Part shown: positions 17,592 to 26,251 of the stretch, piece after piece
How positions within the stretch are numbered: the first letter of the stretch is position 1
How the letters are laid out: each line of letters opens with the position of its first letter
Assembly: GCF_900112935.1 (NCBI RefSeq)
Contig: NZ_FONM01000001.1
Coordinates: forward strand, 62,001-126,000
Direction: 5' to 3'
Origin: Trichococcus pasteurii
Lineage (GTDB): Bacteria > Bacillota > Bacilli > Lactobacillales > Aerococcaceae
DNA length: 64,000 bases
Notes under the pieces: generated by a model
The model's input: the letters and a program-made list of their open reading frames with translations, nothing else
What the model was told of the DNA's origin: nothing
Databases searched by the model: none
Position numbers and translations under genes: made by a program

Positions 17592-19320
17592 CAGCAATTT
17601 TTCCCCCTTTCGTTTGTGAATAGTAGACTTCTTGGTAAATCGTGTTTGTTGCCAGCAATTCATCGTGCGTTCCGATGCCATTGACGCTGCCGCTCTCCAT
17701 CACAATGATCTTGTCGGCATCCTGCACGGAAGAGACGCGCTGGGCGATGATGAATTTGGTTGTGTTCGGGATTTCTTGCTTGAAAGCGGTCCGGATCAAG
17801 GAGTCCGTCCGCGTATCCACGGCGCTGGTCGAATCATCGAGAATCAGGATTTTTGGTTGTTTAACCAAAGCGCGGGCGATGCAGAGCCGTTGTCTTTGCC
17901 CGCCGGAAACGTTTGTGCCGCCTTCTTCAATATAAGTGTCGTATCCATCAGGAAGGCGTTGGATGAATTCATCGACTTGCGCTTGTCTGGCCGCTTTCAT
18001 CAGCTCTTCATCGGTAGCGGCGGGATTGCCCCAGCGCAGATTGTCTTTGATCGTTCCTGAGAACAGGATATTTTTTTGGAGCACCATAGCGACTTCGCTA
18101 CGCAATGTTTGCATATCATAATCGCGTACATCGATGCCGCCGACTTTCACCGTACCACCGGTTGCATCATACAGACGCGGAATAAGGTGGACCAATGATG
18201 TTTTGGCACTGCCGGTACCGCCGATTATGCCGACCGTCTCCCCTGATTTGACGGAAAAACTGACATTTTTCAAAGCAAGCTTCTTCGGATCGTTGGTGTA
18301 ACTGAAATCCACCTGCTCGAAAGTTACCGATCCGTCAGGAATGACCACGATTGGATTGCTGCCGTTCTTCAGGTCGCTGTCCTCACTCAGTACTTCCACA
18401 ATCCGCTCCGCTGAAGCGCGGGAGATCGTGACCATAACAAAGACCATCGAAATCATCATCAAGCTCATCAGAATTTGGGAAGCGTATGTGATCAGACTCA
18501 TCAGTTGGCCTGTCGTCATCGAACCGGAGACGATCATGCGCGCACCCAATAGGGACAACGTCAGAATGCTTGCGTACATCGTGAACTGCATCAACGGGCT
18601 GTTGAAGGCCAAGATTTTTTCAGCTTTGGTGAAATCAGTGTAGATTTTCTTGGAGACCGACTTGAATTTCTCGGTTTCGTGCTCTTCACGGACAAAGGAC
18701 TTGACGACCCGGATGCCGTAAAGATTTTCCTGTACGACACGGTTCAGCTTGTCATAGGTGCGGAACACTTTCTGGAAAATTGGGAAAGCTTGTGACATGA
18801 TCAGGTAGAGACCGAAGCCCAGGAACGGGATCGCGCCAAGGAAGACCATTCCGAGTTCGCTGTTGATGCTCAAAGCCATCATCAATGAGAACACGAGCAT
18901 AAGTGGCGCCCGGACCATGATCCGGATGATCATCTGGTAGGAGTTCTGGACGTTTGTGATGTCCGTCGTAAGACGTGTGATCAGACTGGACGTCGAGAAC
19001 TGATCGATATTCGAAAATGAGAAATCCTGGATATTGTAGTACATGTCCTTGCGGATGTTTTTTGCGAATCCGGCCGAAGCTTTTGCCGCATGCAAACCGG
19101 ACAAAACTCCGAAACCTAAGGAAAAGAGGGTGGAGACAATCAAAATCAGTCCGATTCGGATGATGAACGGCATGTCTCCTTCTCCGATCCCTTTATCGAT
19201 GATCATAGACATCAGATAAGGGATAAGCACTTCAAGGACGACTTCCAAAGTGACATATATAGGGGCAAGGATCGAGTCCTTTTTATACTCGCGTATGCTG
19301 CCCATGAGTTTTTTTATCAT
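17581..19320 (-). CDS. Heterodimeric ABC multidrug exporter subunit with degenerate site (EfrA/BmrC-like)
   Basis: A 579-residue exporter half: TMD with six helices, then an NBD with Walker A IIGGTGSAKTSLV, signature VSGGQRQRLC and Walker B ILILDDSTSAVD. Asp instead of the catalytic Glu marks the non-hydrolysing site of a heterodimer, and Ala for the second-last Gly of Walker A is a further departure that relatives of EfrA also show in variant forms. The gene follows the MarR regulator by 56 bp and overlaps its partner by 11 bp, so regulator and exporter form one operon. Confidence 0.9.
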   Translation of the reverse strand: MIKKLMGSIREYKKDSILAPIYVTLEVVLEVLIPYLMSMIIDKGIGEGDMPFIIRIGLILIVSTLFSLGFGVLSGLHAAKASAGFAKNIRKDMYYNIQDFSFSNIDQFSTSSLITRLTTDITNVQNSYQMIIRIMVRAPLMLVFSLMMALSINSELGMVFLGAIPFLGFGLYLIMSQAFPIFQKVFRTYDKLNRVVQENLYGIRVVKSFVREEHETEKFKSVSKKIYTDFTKAEKILAFNSPLMQFTMYASILTLSLLGARMIVSGSMTTGQLMSLITYASQILMSLMMISMVFVMVTISRASAERIVEVLSEDSDLKNGSNPIVVIPDGSVTFEQVDFSYTNDPKKLALKNVSFSVKSGETVGIIGGTGSAKTSLVHLIPRLYDATGGTVKVGGIDVRDYDMQTLRSEVAMVLQKNILFSGTIKDNLRWGNPAATDEELMKAARQAQVDEFIQRLPDGYDTYIEEGGTNVSGGQRQRLCIARALVKQPKILILDDSTSAVDTRTDSLIRTAFKQEIPNTTKFIIAQRVSSVQDADKIIVMESGSVNGIGTHDELLATNTIYQEVYYSQTKGGKIADEA

Positions 19321-19376
19321 AGCGTTAATCCTTTCCGTAAATAATTATTGGGTGTTCTTAGAAATTGTTGAGGCAA

Positions 19377-19817
19377 TCAACCTTCTGCATTTTTCGAGAT
19401 TTTTTCGAGAATGCTCAAAAAAGTCGTGATTTCTTCTTCGGTTAAGCCTTTGGACAACTGGCTCTCCACGGAATCAATCACTTGTTCCGTATTTTCTTTT
19501 GCATGCAACGCCTTATCCGTCAGGATCATTTTCCGCAGTCTGGCGTCATAAGGAACGGTTTCCCGAAGCAGCAAACCATCCCTCTCCATCGTATTCAGGA
19601 TGCCTGTGACGGTCGATTTGCGGATGTCGAATTTCTGCTCGAGATCTTTCTGGAAGACGTCCCTCTCTGCGGATTCTTTCGCGATGTAGGAAACGATCGC
19701 AAATTGCATGCCGGTCAGGCCATACCCATCATTTTCGGTCAAGTGCCTGTTCATAAGGCGCTTAACTTGTTGCCAAACCGATCTGATCCGGAATCCCAGC
19801 AGGTCTGTGTTGCTCAT
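19377..19817 (-). CDS. MarR-family repressor of the first ABC exporter operon
   Basis: A 146-residue winged-helix regulator. The recognition region DIRKSTVTGILNTMERDGLLLRE and the basic wing YDARLRKMILTDK are standard for MarR. First gene of marR-ABC-ABC. Its own promoter overlaps an inverted repeat (19833-19856), so autoregulation together with the exporter is likely, relieved by the exported compound. The start lies behind GGGTGGTGAAAAATA. Confidence 0.9.
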   Translation of the reverse strand: MSNTDLLGFRIRSVWQQVKRLMNRHLTENDGYGLTGMQFAIVSYIAKESAERDVFQKDLEQKFDIRKSTVTGILNTMERDGLLLRETVPYDARLRKMILTDKALHAKENTEQVIDSVESQLSKGLTEEEITTFLSILEKISKNAEG

Positions 19818-19832
19818 TATTTTTCACCACCC

Positions 19833-19881
19833 ATATAGTTCGTGCCCTAACTATATTATGCCTGTTACAATGGATTGTCAA
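19833..19881 (-). promoter_or_regulatory. Promoter and MarR operator of the first ABC operon
   Basis: On the minus strand TTGACA (19876-19881), 17 bp, TAATAT (19853-19858). The inverted repeat ATATAGTT-8 bp-AACTATAT (19833-19856) overlaps the -10 box, where a bound MarR dimer would block RNA polymerase. Confidence 0.7.
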
Positions 19882-19933
19882 TCATCTTGCTTACTTTTAA
19901 ATCTTTTTTATTTACTAATAATACCGGGTGGGG

Positions 19934-19939
19934 TATAAT
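19934..19939 (+). promoter_or_regulatory. -10 box upstream of trxA
   Basis: TATAAT in GGGGTATAATACG, with TTTACT 17 bp upstream, about 60 bp before the trxA start. Confidence 0.45.
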
Positions 19940-19999
19940 ACGTTTTGTTGATAAGAAATTAAAGTAAAAATATACAGTTTAAGGAAGGACAGATAAAAA

Positions 20000-20314
20000 A
20001 TGAGCACACAAGTAACAGACGCAACATGGCAGAGTGAAGTACAAGAAGGTTTGACATTGATGGATTTTTGGGCGCCTTGGTGCGGACCTTGCCGCATGCT
20101 AGGACCAGTTTTGGAAGAAATCGAAGAAGAGATGGACAACAAAGTGAAAATCGTCAAACTGAACATCGATGATAACCAAATGACGGCTTCACAATTCGGC
20201 ATCATGAGCATTCCGACAATGGTTCTGTTCAAAGACGGACAACCGGTGGAAAAACTGACCGGCTACCATCCGAAAGATGTTTTGGTTGATTACCTGGAGA
20301 CTAAACTAGCGTAA
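20000..20314 (+). CDS. trxA: Thioredoxin
   Basis: General cytosolic disulfide reductase. The 104-residue protein has the WAPWCGPCRM active site near residue 28-37, the cis-Pro loop MSIPTMVLFKDGQ and the C-terminal GYHPKDVL region, all normal for TrxA. The start lies behind AAGGAAGGACAGATAAAAA. Monocistronic as far as can be seen, facing away from the MarR regulator. Confidence 0.95.
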   Translation: MSTQVTDATWQSEVQEGLTLMDFWAPWCGPCRMLGPVLEEIEEEMDNKVKIVKLNIDDNQMTASQFGIMSIPTMVLFKDGQPVEKLTGYHPKDVLVDYLETKLA

Positions 20315-20329
20315 TATAGTATGAATGGA

Positions 20330-20355
20330 GGGCTGTCTCGTTTTCGGGGCGGCCC
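20330..20355 (+). terminator. GC-rich hairpin after trxA
   Basis: GGGCTGTCTCG and CGGGGCGGCCC can pair over 11 positions (three G-U), but no T-run follows, so termination would be weak. Confidence 0.4.
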
Positions 20356-20420
20356 CTATTCTGGTCGCCCAGCGCCTGATACCCCTGAAGACGCGATTGT
20401 TTGACGCCTTCCCGCTGTGA

Positions 20421-20426
20421 TATAAT
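20421..20426 (+). promoter_or_regulatory. -10 box of the budA promoter
   Basis: Extended -10, TGATATAAT, with TTGTTT 18 bp upstream, about 60 bp before the start. Confidence 0.5.
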
Positions 20427-20484
20427 GGGCTATCATGATCAGTCAAAAAAATGATTGCATAAGGGCAAAAAGGGGCGGGAGCAG

Positions 20485-21198
20485 ATGGGCGAAAGTATAT
20501 TGTATCAGCATCAAACGCTAGGGGATCTGATGGCGGGGGTATTCGACGGGACCCTGACATTCGAAGAACTATTGAAGCATGGGGACATCGGGATCGGAAC
20601 TTTCCATGATTTTGAAGGGGAACTGATCCTGCTGGACGGCATCGCCTACCAAGCGAAGGAGGACGGTTCGATTTCAAGCGTGGATCCATCGCAGACAACG
20701 CCGCATGCCGCGGTGACGTTCTTCCGACCGGACCGCGAATACGACATCGACCGGCCGATGACGCTGAGAAAAGTACGCTCGGACATCGTCAAGCGCGTGC
20801 GCAGCCGGAATGTGTTCTCGGTCGTTAAGATTACTGGGCATTTCGAGTACATGCATACGCGGGCGGTGCCGAAGCAGCAGAAGCCCTATCCGCGCCTGAT
20901 TGAAGCGACACGCGTCCAGCCGGAGTTTGAGGCCTACGATATGCAGGGAACCGCAATCGGCATCTATACGCCGGAATTGTTTGACGGGGTAGCCAAAGGG
21001 GGCTTCCATTGCCATTTCATCAGCGACGACCGTAAATTTGGCGGACACATCCTCGATTACATCGTTGACGAAGCAAAATGCGAAATCCAAACCATCGAAA
21101 GCATCACGCAACATTTCGCCGTCCAATCCGATGATTTCATGGACAAAGAAATCGAATACCACAACCTGGCGGAAGAAATGGCCGAAGCAGAAGGCTGA
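20485..21198 (+). CDS. budA: Alpha-acetolactate decarboxylase
   Basis: Converts acetolactate to acetoin, draining pyruvate to a neutral product. The 237-residue protein shows the family pattern: YQHQTLGDLMAGVFDGTLTFEELLKHGDIGIGTFHDFEGELILLDG split over the N-terminus and the zinc-binding GGFHCHFISDDRKFGGH near residue 182. The ATG at 20485 follows GGGCGGGAGCAG. The acetolactate synthase gene (alsS) is not adjacent, so this is a lone gene with its own promoter and terminator. Confidence 0.93.
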   Translation: MGESILYQHQTLGDLMAGVFDGTLTFEELLKHGDIGIGTFHDFEGELILLDGIAYQAKEDGSISSVDPSQTTPHAAVTFFRPDREYDIDRPMTLRKVRSDIVKRVRSRNVFSVVKITGHFEYMHTRAVPKQQKPYPRLIEATRVQPEFEAYDMQGTAIGIYTPELFDGVAKGGFHCHFISDDRKFGGHILDYIVDEAKCEIQTIESITQHFAVQSDDFMDKEIEYHNLAEEMAEAEG

Positions 21199-21213
21199 TA
21201 AAAAAGATGAACA

Positions 21214-21262
21214 GAAAAGCGTACCCAGTCCTCTAAACGAGGACTGGGCACGCTTTTAAATT
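21214..21262. terminator. Bidirectional terminator between budA and the PfkB kinase
   Basis: AAAAGCGTACCCAGTCCTC and GAGGACTGGGCACGCTTTT arms with a short loop and flanking A- and T-runs. Confidence 0.85.
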
Positions 21263-21269
21263 TTGTATG

Positions 21270-22184
21270 CTATTCGATTTTTTCCAGGACAACGCGGCCC
21301 AATTGCGCCTCGATTTCTTCAGTGGTTGCGATATCCGGGGAGAAGGCGGTCGCGGTTCCGGCGGCTACGGCTACCCGGAAAGCTTCCGAAGCGTCCCCTG
21401 TCCGGATGAAGGTGCCGACGAACCCGGCCACCATGGAATCTCCGGATCCGACCGGGTTGGCGACTTTCCCGGATAAAGGCGGCGCATAGATGACTTCATT
21501 CGCTGTGAAGAGTAAAGCGCCATCCCCGCCCAAGGAAACGATGGCATGCTGCGCGCCCAATTCAACCAGTTGTTTGCCGTAAGGGACAACCTCCTGCCAA
21601 GTGGTGAAAGTCCGTCCGAAAAATTCGCCGACTTCCTTCTGGTTGGGTTTCACAACCAAGGGATGGTACTGCAAACTGTTCCGCAATTCATCCTTCGTGA
21701 TATCGCAGGCAAAAGGAACACCTTCCTCATGCAAGGAGCGGATCAACTGTTCATAAAAATCCTTCGGCATGGAAGGGAGCTTGCTGCCCGACATCACTAC
21801 AAAATCCTGCGTCGAGATGTCCTCGAAGCCTTTCAGGAAACGGGCGACCTCCTCATCGGTTGCGCTGGGACCGTAGTCGCTGATTTCGGTATCCTGGTCT
21901 GACTTCAGGACGAGATTGATGCGGGTGCGCTCCTTGATCACAGTGAATTGGTTGAGGATATTCAGTTCCTCCATGTAGTCGCGCACAAAGTCACCGGTGA
22001 AGCCCCCGCGGAAGCCCAGCGCGATCGAGGGAATCCCGAGTGCTTTAAGGACGCGCGAAACCATGATGCCTTTCCCTCCCGGCGTGATCAGTTCATCCTG
22101 CATGTGATGGGAATGGCCCAAAGTCAATTGAGGGACAGTGACGATATAATCGATGGTCGGATTCAGTGTGATCGTGTAAATCAT
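21270..22184 (-). CDS. 1-phosphofructokinase / tagatose-6-phosphate kinase family (PfkB)
   Basis: A 304-residue sugar-phosphate kinase. TLNPTIDYIV at the N-terminus, TPGGKGIMVSRVLKALG, TRINLVLK and the catalytic NPVGSGDSMVAGF motif place it in the FruK/LacC branch, which phosphorylates fructose-1-phosphate or tagatose-6-phosphate. Neither fruR/fruA nor lac genes are adjacent, so the substrate is open. Two usual residues differ: GGKGIN is GGKGIM and GAGDS is GSGDS. The ATG at 22182-22184 follows CTGGAGGAGTTATAT; the longer frame to 22376 has no support. Confidence 0.82.
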   Translation of the reverse strand: MIYTITLNPTIDYIVTVPQLTLGHSHHMQDELITPGGKGIMVSRVLKALGIPSIALGFRGGFTGDFVRDYMEELNILNQFTVIKERTRINLVLKSDQDTEISDYGPSATDEEVARFLKGFEDISTQDFVVMSGSKLPSMPKDFYEQLIRSLHEEGVPFACDITKDELRNSLQYHPLVVKPNQKEVGEFFGRTFTTWQEVVPYGKQLVELGAQHAIVSLGGDGALLFTANEVIYAPPLSGKVANPVGSGDSMVAGFVGTFIRTGDASEAFRVAVAAGTATAFSPDIATTEEIEAQLGRVVLEKIE

Positions 22185-22418
22185 ATATAACTCCTCCAGT
22201 CTGGGATGGCACGCAGTTCTTTTCGCTTTCAACCAAAGTATAACCCTGTCGGAAGGCAAACTCAAAAGATAGCCTTTTTGGGCAGATACCCTGGCCAGAA
22301 CGGAAAAGCCGTAAGCATAAACGCATGAAAAGGGACGGAATTGTGCTAAAATAAAGGGCATCGTGAAAAGGTCCATTTTAAATAAAAAGAATATACGAAC
22401 GGAAGGAAGAAGCTTCGG

Positions 22419-24806
22419 ATGACAGACGAGAACTTAACTGAAAACATAGACGAGAGGCTGAAAGGGATCGAAAACAACATCAGGAAAAACATGTCCTTGA
22501 GCAGCGTCCCTGTCCTGATGGAAGCCATCCGGACGCATCCGGATCATCCGCATGTGAATTATTTGCTGGGGCTCAGCCACTACAAGAACCGCAATCTCGA
22601 AAAAGCGATGCATTATGCATTGCGGGCAGTGGAATTGGACGGCACCGGCGATTCCTATCTGACATTGCTGGCGAAACTGTATACGGAGGACGGAGACGAC
22701 AAGGCAGCGGAGAGCTATGCGCAAGCCGCCTTCACCCGCAACCCCGCCAATTGGGAAGCGGCCCTCGTCCTGGCGAAGATGGCCTTCGAAAAGAACGATT
22801 TGCCTCGGGCACTGGAACTCGTCGATCAGGTGCTGGAGCACAGTCCGAAATCTTTCGCGGCTCTGCGTTTGAAATCGAAGATCTACCTGCAGCAGGAAGA
22901 GGAACTGGAAACGATCCTCGCTTCCATCGAAGAATCCGAGAAATACGGCTATGACGATGCCATCGAGTACGATCGCGTCTATGCCTACTACATCCACGGC
23001 CGTTTCGATGAATGCCGCCGCATCCACAAGGAATTGGAGCGGACACGGCCGCTTTCGCACAGCACCGAAAAAGTCGGCAAGCTGATTGCGACCATGCAGT
23101 CAAGCCGGCTGGCAAGAAGGGTACCGCATGCCGATTATTTCCATATGGATGCCGCCCATTCCAACAGGAAAGTCAAAGTCTCCTTGGAAGAGTCCCTGGC
23201 CGAACTGAATGAGCTGATCGGTCTGGCGGAAGTGAAGGAGACCATCAACCGGATCGTGAAGCTTGTCGAATACGACAAAAAACGGGCCTATATGCTGTCG
23301 ATCGAGAAGAATGAACAGCCTTCCTATCATTTCGCCTTTTCCGGCAATCCGGGCACAGGGAAAACGACGGTCGCCAGGATTCTGGGGGATATCTTCTATT
23401 CCCTGGGCATCCTTGAATCGGGACAGTTGGTGGAAGTCGATCGCTCGGATCTGGTCGGTGGTTATGTTGGGCAGACCGCCCAGAAGACAAAGGCCGTGAT
23501 CGAATCGGCCATGGGCGGCGTGCTGTTCATTGATGAAGCCTATTCCTTGGCGTCCTCGGACAGCGATTCGCTCGATTACGGCTCCGAAGCCATCGATACT
23601 CTGATCAAAGCGATGGAAGATCACCGCAATGATTTCATTGTGATCCTTGCGGGTTATGATACCGGCATGAAGCAGTTGCTGAAATCGAACCCGGGCTTGT
23701 CGAGTCGCATCAACATGCAGATCGATTTCGAGGATTTTTCCGATCAGGAATTGCTGGAAATCGCCAAGGCACAAGCCAAGGATAACCATTATACGCTGAC
23801 CGAGGAAGCCGAGCAGGCTTTCAAGGTCAAAATCAATCAGGAAAAAGTCGTTCCGCAATTCGCCAATGCCCGTGCCGTCCGGAACATTATGGAAGAAGCG
23901 ATGCGGGAACGGGCCTTCCGCCTCAGCGAAAAGTCCGTGACGAAGGCTGATCTGGTCATCCTCGAGCCGCTCGATTTCGGCATCGATCCCAACCAACTGT
24001 TCGGTGACAACATTGAAGACTTGATGGCGCAGCTGCGCAATTTGGTTGGGTTGAAGGATGTCAAAAAACAAGTCAGCTCGATCATGAATTATGTACGCGC
24101 CGAAAAGCGCCGCGAAAAGATGGGGCATCCGATGAACGATTTGTCCTTGCACATGGTCTTCACCGGGAATCCCGGCACAGGCAAGACAACCATCGCGCGG
24201 CTGATCAGCCAAATCCTGAAATCCATCGGGGTGCTGAAGCGCGGACACATGATCGAAGTCACAAGGGAAGATCTGGTCGGGCAGTACGTCGGCCAGACCG
24301 GACCGAAGACATTGGAGAAAATCAAGGAAGCTTACGGCGGCGTCCTGTTCATCGATGAGGCCTATTCCCTTTATTCCGCCTCCGAAAACGACTTCGGTTA
24401 TGAAGCCATCAGCGCTTTGATCAAGGAGATGGAGGACAACCGCGACAAGTTGGTCGTCATCATGGCAGGCTATCCGAGCGAGATGGAGCAGATGCTCAGC
24501 ATGAACTCCGGCATCCGCAGCCGGATCGCCTACACGGTCGATTTCCCGGATTACGACAGCGAAGAACTGACGGAAATCTTCCACATGGCTGCCACCCAGC
24601 AAGGTTTTGTGTTGACGGAGGAAGCCCAAGAGAAAGTGAAGAACCTGTTCGTGCAGTCCTATACAACGCGCGACAGCCATTTCGGTAATGCCCGCACAGC
24701 CAGGAGCCTCTTCGAGAAGGCGAAGCTGCACCAAAGCAACCGCTTGGCCGAAGACGAGGACGCCGATCTTTTCACGATCCTTCCCGAGGATATCGAAGAA
24801 ATTTAG
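22419..24806 (+). CDS. TPR protein with two tandem CbbX/SpoVK-type AAA+ domains
   Basis: A 795-residue cytosolic protein with no membrane segment. Residues 1-225 form degenerate TPR-like helical repeats. Two AAA+ domains of the CbbX/SpoVK kind follow: Walker A GNPGTGKTT at 309-317 and again at 583-591, pore-type YVGQT motifs at 349-353 and 622-626, and Walker B VLFIDEAYSL in both. Both ATP sites look intact. EccA of type VII secretion joins TPRs to one such AAA domain; here there are two and no esx or ess genes nearby. The role is unknown; a remodelling ATPase is the safe inference. The start lies behind GGAAGGAAGAAGCTTCGG. Confidence 0.85.
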   Translation: MTDENLTENIDERLKGIENNIRKNMSLSSVPVLMEAIRTHPDHPHVNYLLGLSHYKNRNLEKAMHYALRAVELDGTGDSYLTLLAKLYTEDGDDKAAESYAQAAFTRNPANWEAALVLAKMAFEKNDLPRALELVDQVLEHSPKSFAALRLKSKIYLQQEEELETILASIEESEKYGYDDAIEYDRVYAYYIHGRFDECRRIHKELERTRPLSHSTEKVGKLIATMQSSRLARRVPHADYFHMDAAHSNRKVKVSLEESLAELNELIGLAEVKETINRIVKLVEYDKKRAYMLSIEKNEQPSYHFAFSGNPGTGKTTVARILGDIFYSLGILESGQLVEVDRSDLVGGYVGQTAQKTKAVIESAMGGVLFIDEAYSLASSDSDSLDYGSEAIDTLIKAMEDHRNDFIVILAGYDTGMKQLLKSNPGLSSRINMQIDFEDFSDQELLEIAKAQAKDNHYTLTEEAEQAFKVKINQEKVVPQFANARAVRNIMEEAMRERAFRLSEKSVTKADLVILEPLDFGIDPNQLFGDNIEDLMAQLRNLVGLKDVKKQVSSIMNYVRAEKRREKMGHPMNDLSLHMVFTGNPGTGKTTIARLISQILKSIGVLKRGHMIEVTREDLVGQYVGQTGPKTLEKIKEAYGGVLFIDEAYSLYSASENDFGYEAISALIKEMEDNRDKLVVIMAGYPSEMEQMLSMNSGIRSRIAYTVDFPDYDSEELTEIFHMAATQQGFVLTEEAQEKVKNLFVQSYTTRDSHFGNARTARSLFEKAKLHQSNRLAEDEDADLFTILPEDIEEI

Positions 24807-24815
24807 TGGACAAGC

Positions 24816-24862
24816 AAAAAAACTTCTGCACGGGAATAATTCCGTAATGCAGAAGTTTTTTC
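24816..24862. terminator. Bidirectional terminator between the AAA gene and degV
   Basis: AAAAAAACTTCTGCA and TGCAGAAGTTTTTTC arms with loop GGGAATAATTCCG (itself partly paired). Confidence 0.85.
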
Positions 24863-24864
24863 TT

Positions 24865-25731
24865 TTATTCGGCGTTTGCTGATTTTTCGATTCCGGCAAT
24901 CCCGAAAGCTCCGGGACCGCCATGGGAAGTGATGACGCCGCCGGTCTGGACCCAAGTGACGTCCTGGAAACCTTTTTCCTTCGCGTAGTTTTCCATTTGG
25001 GTCATGATTTCTTCATCCAAGCCGAGCGATTGGATGAGGTACAGCTTATTGTCTTCGATGGCGTAAGCCTTCAGGTAGTCATCAAAAAAATCGACAACGA
25101 CGCGGCTCATCTTGCCGCGGTATTTTTTTGTGGAAACCAATTTGCCGTCGATCAATTCGATCGTCGGTTTTATCTTCAGGAGGGATGCACCCAAATAAGC
25201 TGCGTTGGAGACGCGGCCGCCTGCCCTCAGGAACTCGAGACCGGATGGCATGAACGAGAAGTGCGCGCGCGGCACTGCTGCTTCGATGGCGGCAACCAGT
25301 TTTTCCACTGCGATATCCGGCTCCTGTTCAAGCAAATCGGCGGCATAAAGCACGATCGCGGCCAAGCCGCCGGATACGTTCAGGGCGTCGATGAGGTGGA
25401 TGTTCTCGAAATCTTCCGCCGCCAACACGGCACTCTGGAATGAGGAAGAGGCTTTGGAGGTGTAGCCGATATGCACGATGATGCTGTCGGGCTGCTCAGA
25501 GCGGATCTTTTCGAAAAAAGCGGTATATTCGTTCGGATTGGTTGCGGTAGTGGAAGGTATTTTTTTGGTCCGCTCGTAATAATCATACAGATCCGTGACC
25601 GGAAAAGATCCATCAAGATGATCGATATCATCCATGATGACGTGCATCGGGACAATCTGGATATTGTGTTTCTTTGCCAAATCAGCCGGGACATCCGCAC
25701 CGCTTTCAGTCGTAAGGATTACTCTGCTCAT
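24865..25731 (-). CDS. DegV family fatty-acid-binding protein
   Basis: A 288-residue protein with the DegV layout: VILTTESGADVPADLAKKHNI at the N-terminus, the KIPSTTATNPNEY motif, HIGYTSKASSSFQSA, and a C-terminal HGGPGAFGIAG. Members bind a fatty acid, and FakB proteins hand it to the kinase FakA for phosphorylation. No fakA is adjacent. The ATG at 25729-25731 follows CGGAGGAATAGT; the longer frame to 25818 lacks a ribosome site. Confidence 0.9.
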   Translation of the reverse strand: MSRVILTTESGADVPADLAKKHNIQIVPMHVIMDDIDHLDGSFPVTDLYDYYERTKKIPSTTATNPNEYTAFFEKIRSEQPDSIIVHIGYTSKASSSFQSAVLAAEDFENIHLIDALNVSGGLAAIVLYAADLLEQEPDIAVEKLVAAIEAAVPRAHFSFMPSGLEFLRAGGRVSNAAYLGASLLKIKPTIELIDGKLVSTKKYRGKMSRVVVDFFDDYLKAYAIEDNKLYLIQSLGLDEEIMTQMENYAKEKGFQDVTWVQTGGVITSHGGPGAFGIAGIEKSANAE

Positions 25732-25866
25732 ACTATTCCTCCGTCTCCAATGGTCAAATTTGTTATTGCCAATGGACTTAATTTGTTGGTTCCAATATAC
25801 CACACTTTTAGTGCCCAACCAAAAAGTGTTATGATTGAATCAGAAACAGGAAGGGAAGAATGAGGC

Positions 25867-26205
25867 ATGGCAAAAAATGGGAAAAACCGGAAATCGGATA
25901 TCGTCACGATGCTTGCGGTTGCGGGGTATGTGCTGTTCTTGGTGGTTGGCTTTCCTGCGGCTGAGAGAGCAGGCGGCTTTTATCCGGCGTTGATGATTTT
26001 GGCTGGAATCGCTGCGTTGTTCGCGATCGTCTACTACCATTCGTGCGTGAATGCGTACGAATGCCCACAGTGCCGGCGCAAATTCAAAATCAAATTCCTT
26101 ACGGATCTGATGTCGTTGAACGGAGGCAAGCAAGGCAAACGGTTGACTTGCCCACATTGCGGATTCAAAGGTTGGATGCAGGAGACCGCTCCTGATGAGG
26201 AGTAA
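25867..26205 (+). CDS. Small membrane protein with a zinc-ribbon tail
   Basis: A 112-residue protein: short basic N-terminus, two membrane segments (about 13-29 and 37-56), then a cytosolic zinc ribbon with CPQC near residue 66 and CPHC near residue 99. The start follows AAGGGAAGAATGAGGC. I know no named family with certainty. The four Cys and topology suggest a membrane-anchored metal-binding or nucleic-acid-binding module. It is a single-gene unit between degV and rlmN. Confidence 0.7.
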   Translation: MAKNGKNRKSDIVTMLAVAGYVLFLVVGFPAAERAGGFYPALMILAGIAALFAIVYYHSCVNAYECPQCRRKFKIKFLTDLMSLNGGKQGKRLTCPHCGFKGWMQETAPDEE

Positions 26206-26207
26206 CT

Positions 26208-26240
26208 AAAAAAGCAACCTCATTTTCCGAGGTTGCTTAG
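26208..26240. terminator. Bidirectional terminator between the zinc-ribbon gene and rlmN
   Basis: AAAAGCAACCTC and GAGGTTGCTT arms with a seven-base loop; a T-run follows on the minus strand. Confidence 0.75.
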
Positions 26241-26251
26241 TGAAAGGTCAA

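Noticed and set aside
23100-24923. 607-codon open frame antisense to the TPR-AAA gene
   Set aside because: Shadow of the AAA+ coding strand; no recognisable domain and it runs through the downstream terminator.
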